Of a DNA stretch of 64,000 bases, positions 62,997 to 64,000 are shown one piece after another (positions within the stretch are counted from its first letter, which is position 1; each line of letters begins with the position of its first letter). The stretch is from contig CAWBZX010000013.1 of assembly GCA_963793295.1 (NCBI GenBank), positions 1 to 64,000 on the forward strand, given 5' to 3'. A program made the position numbers and the translations under genes. The stretch is from JAHDHW01 sp963793295. GTDB taxonomy: Bacteria; Bacteroidota; Bacteroidia; Chitinophagales; Saprospiraceae. The notes under the pieces were generated by a model. The model saw only the letters and a list, made by a program, of their open reading frames with translations, did no database searches and had not been told where the DNA came from.

Positions 62997-63587
62997 TTAT
63001 TTGGTGCTCGGGAATAATCTTGAATAAACCAGTTTCGCTTTGTGCTTGGCTCGTTTAATTTTCATCTTTATAGCATTTTCCGTTTTGTCCAGAATTTCTG
63101 CAATTTCTTTTATCGACATATCCTGCTGGTATTTCATTAACAGGATGGCTTTATCTCCGCTTGGAATATTGTCAAGTACCTTTTTGAGTCGGCTAACTTT
63201 CATCTGAAGCAATTCTTTGTCATCTACTTCTTCAATAAGCTCAGGAACCGATTCTATTTCATCAGAAAAAATATTTTTCTCTTTTTTTGTCCTTCGTATA
63301 ACATCAATACAATAGTTATATGTGACAGAATATAACCAAGTAGAAAATTTTGACTTTCCGCTAAACTTTGCCAGGTTTATAAATATCTTCATAAATATAC
63401 CCTGCGTGGCATCTTGCGCCATTCCTTCATCCTTCAGAAGTGAGATACATTTTCTGTAAACTTTACCGGAGTACCTGTCATATAAAAGAGAAAAATAGGC
63501 AGGCTCGCGAGTTTGCAGGTATAATTTGACAACATCATTATCTGATATTCTGGCACTTGTATTTTTTCCGTACAAATCGTACTGCAT
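62997..63587 (-). CDS. ECF-type RNA polymerase sigma factor
   Basis: A 196-residue sigma factor: region 2 (FSLLYDRYSGKVYRKCISLLKDEGMAQDATQGIFMKIF) and region 4 (LDNIPSGDKAILLMKYQQDMSIKEIAEILDKTENAIKMKIKRAKHKAKL). It heads a three-gene minus-strand unit with a small unknown protein and an MscS channel, which suggests control of envelope or osmotic responses (inference). A -7-like box TATTTTTG lies about 60 bases upstream. Confidence 0.93.
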   Translation of the reverse strand: MQYDLYGKNTSARISDNDVVKLYLQTREPAYFSLLYDRYSGKVYRKCISLLKDEGMAQDATQGIFMKIFINLAKFSGKSKFSTWLYSVTYNYCIDVIRRTKKEKNIFSDEIESVPELIEEVDDKELLQMKVSRLKKVLDNIPSGDKAILLMKYQQDMSIKEIAEILDKTENAIKMKIKRAKHKAKLVYSRLFPSTK

Positions 63588-64000
63588 CGAAGGGGTTTTC
63601 GCGATACTAAAAATTATTATTGTACTACTTGGATGTTCTGTACAAAAATAATGATTAAACTTAGAATTGATTCGTATATAAACATTTATTGCAAAAACCT
63701 TTAAATACCCCCTTATTCCCTTCTGTTAATTTAATGGGTAATCAGAGATACGGTTGTCAACTTGGATGCAAAAATCGGTCAACCACTTTTGGTTATCTAT
63801 TAAAACATTGCTATTTAGACGTGGAAAAAAATGGATGGGGTACATTTTTAAGATAAAAACAATGAGTTTATTTTAATTTTTTAATTGATTTGGGAAATGA
63901 ACTGTTTCAAAAAAAAGTACGTATGATTTATACACTCAATTGAGGTTTCTCAGCTCCTACAAAGGCATACAAAACACTTAACTAAAAGATGGAAAAGACA
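63588..64000. other. Intergenic region at the window end, no complete gene
   Basis: About 410 bases without a recognisable gene. On the minus strand TATTTTTG (63650-63643) may be the -7 box of the ECF sigma gene. At the far end an ATG at 63989 begins MEKT and could be the first codons of a plus-strand gene, but only 12 bases are visible. No convincing hairpin is seen. Confidence 0.5.

Noticed and set aside
63989..64000. Start of a plus-strand gene at the window end
   Set aside because: Only four codons are visible (MEKT), which is too little to support a gene call.

Overview
The window is 64 kb of AT-rich chromosomal DNA from a member of the Bacteroidota, most likely a Saprospira/Lewinella-like lineage (the rank below phylum is inference). 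Supporting signs are secreted proteins with C-terminal type IX secretion (T9SS)-like sorting domains, families typical of this phylum (DUF2723, DUF4837, DUF3078, choice-of-anchor B and V, CotH/chitobiase/lamin-tail proteins), several TAnnTTTG-type -7 boxes, frequent TTG starts and weak Shine-Dalgarno sequences. Most of the window is ordinary core genome. I see no rRNA, tRNA, CRISPR array, phage, transposase or recognisable defence system.

Layout. 0-7.5 kb: the 3' part of a formimidoyltransferase-cyclodeaminase gene, a secreted protein of unknown function, an outer-membrane barrel protein, a GNAT acetyltransferase, an alpha/beta hydrolase, trmB, thiL, a small RluA-type pseudouridine synthase and a tiny membrane protein. 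7.5-14.1 kb: moeA, a large DUF2723 membrane protein, rpiB and a secreted M28 aminopeptidase. 14.17-14.92 kb: a non-coding tandem array of five hairpin-rich units with a 168-bp period, the most unusual structure here. 15-22.5 kb: a small unknown gene, htpG, an ECF sigma factor with a zinc-finger/TPR membrane partner, a DUF4837 lipoprotein, an SRPBCC protein and a MoxR ATPase. 22.7-28.9 kb: a D-Ala-D-Ala dipeptidase, a TlpA-like thioredoxin, ligA, a choice-of-anchor V secreted protein and an acyltransferase. 29-38.9 kb: a CotH surface protein, a Rieske oxygenase, a Kir-type potassium channel, a three-gene ECF sigma operon, an EamA transporter, a TPR protein and an M48-like lipoprotein that lacks key zinc ligands. 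38.9-48.4 kb, mostly minus strand: polyphosphate glucokinase, two cyclophilin lipoproteins (one with a PKD domain), a LolC/E-type permease, a GH3/beta-lactamase-fold fusion and a TMTC-like membrane/TPR gene broken by four same-direction frameshifts. 48.5-64 kb: trhO, an ACMSD-like amidohydrolase, a subtilisin with a sorting domain, a lipoprotein, a choice-of-anchor B protein, an AlkA-like glycosylase, a thioredoxin-fold protein, lpxD, polA, a DUF3078 protein, and a third ECF sigma factor with a small unknown protein and an MscS channel.

How the parts fit. Much of the set concerns the cell envelope and secretion: T9SS cargo, lipoproteins, periplasmic prolyl isomerases, wall turnover (dipeptidase, NagZ-like/beta-lactamase-like fusion) and lipid A acylation. 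Three separate ECF sigma cassettes, each with a different kind of partner, suggest several envelope or osmotic stress circuits. Housekeeping functions (DNA ligase, DNA polymerase I, HtpG, tRNA modification, thiamine and molybdenum cofactor synthesis) are interspersed singly. Strong hairpin terminators separate many transcription units.
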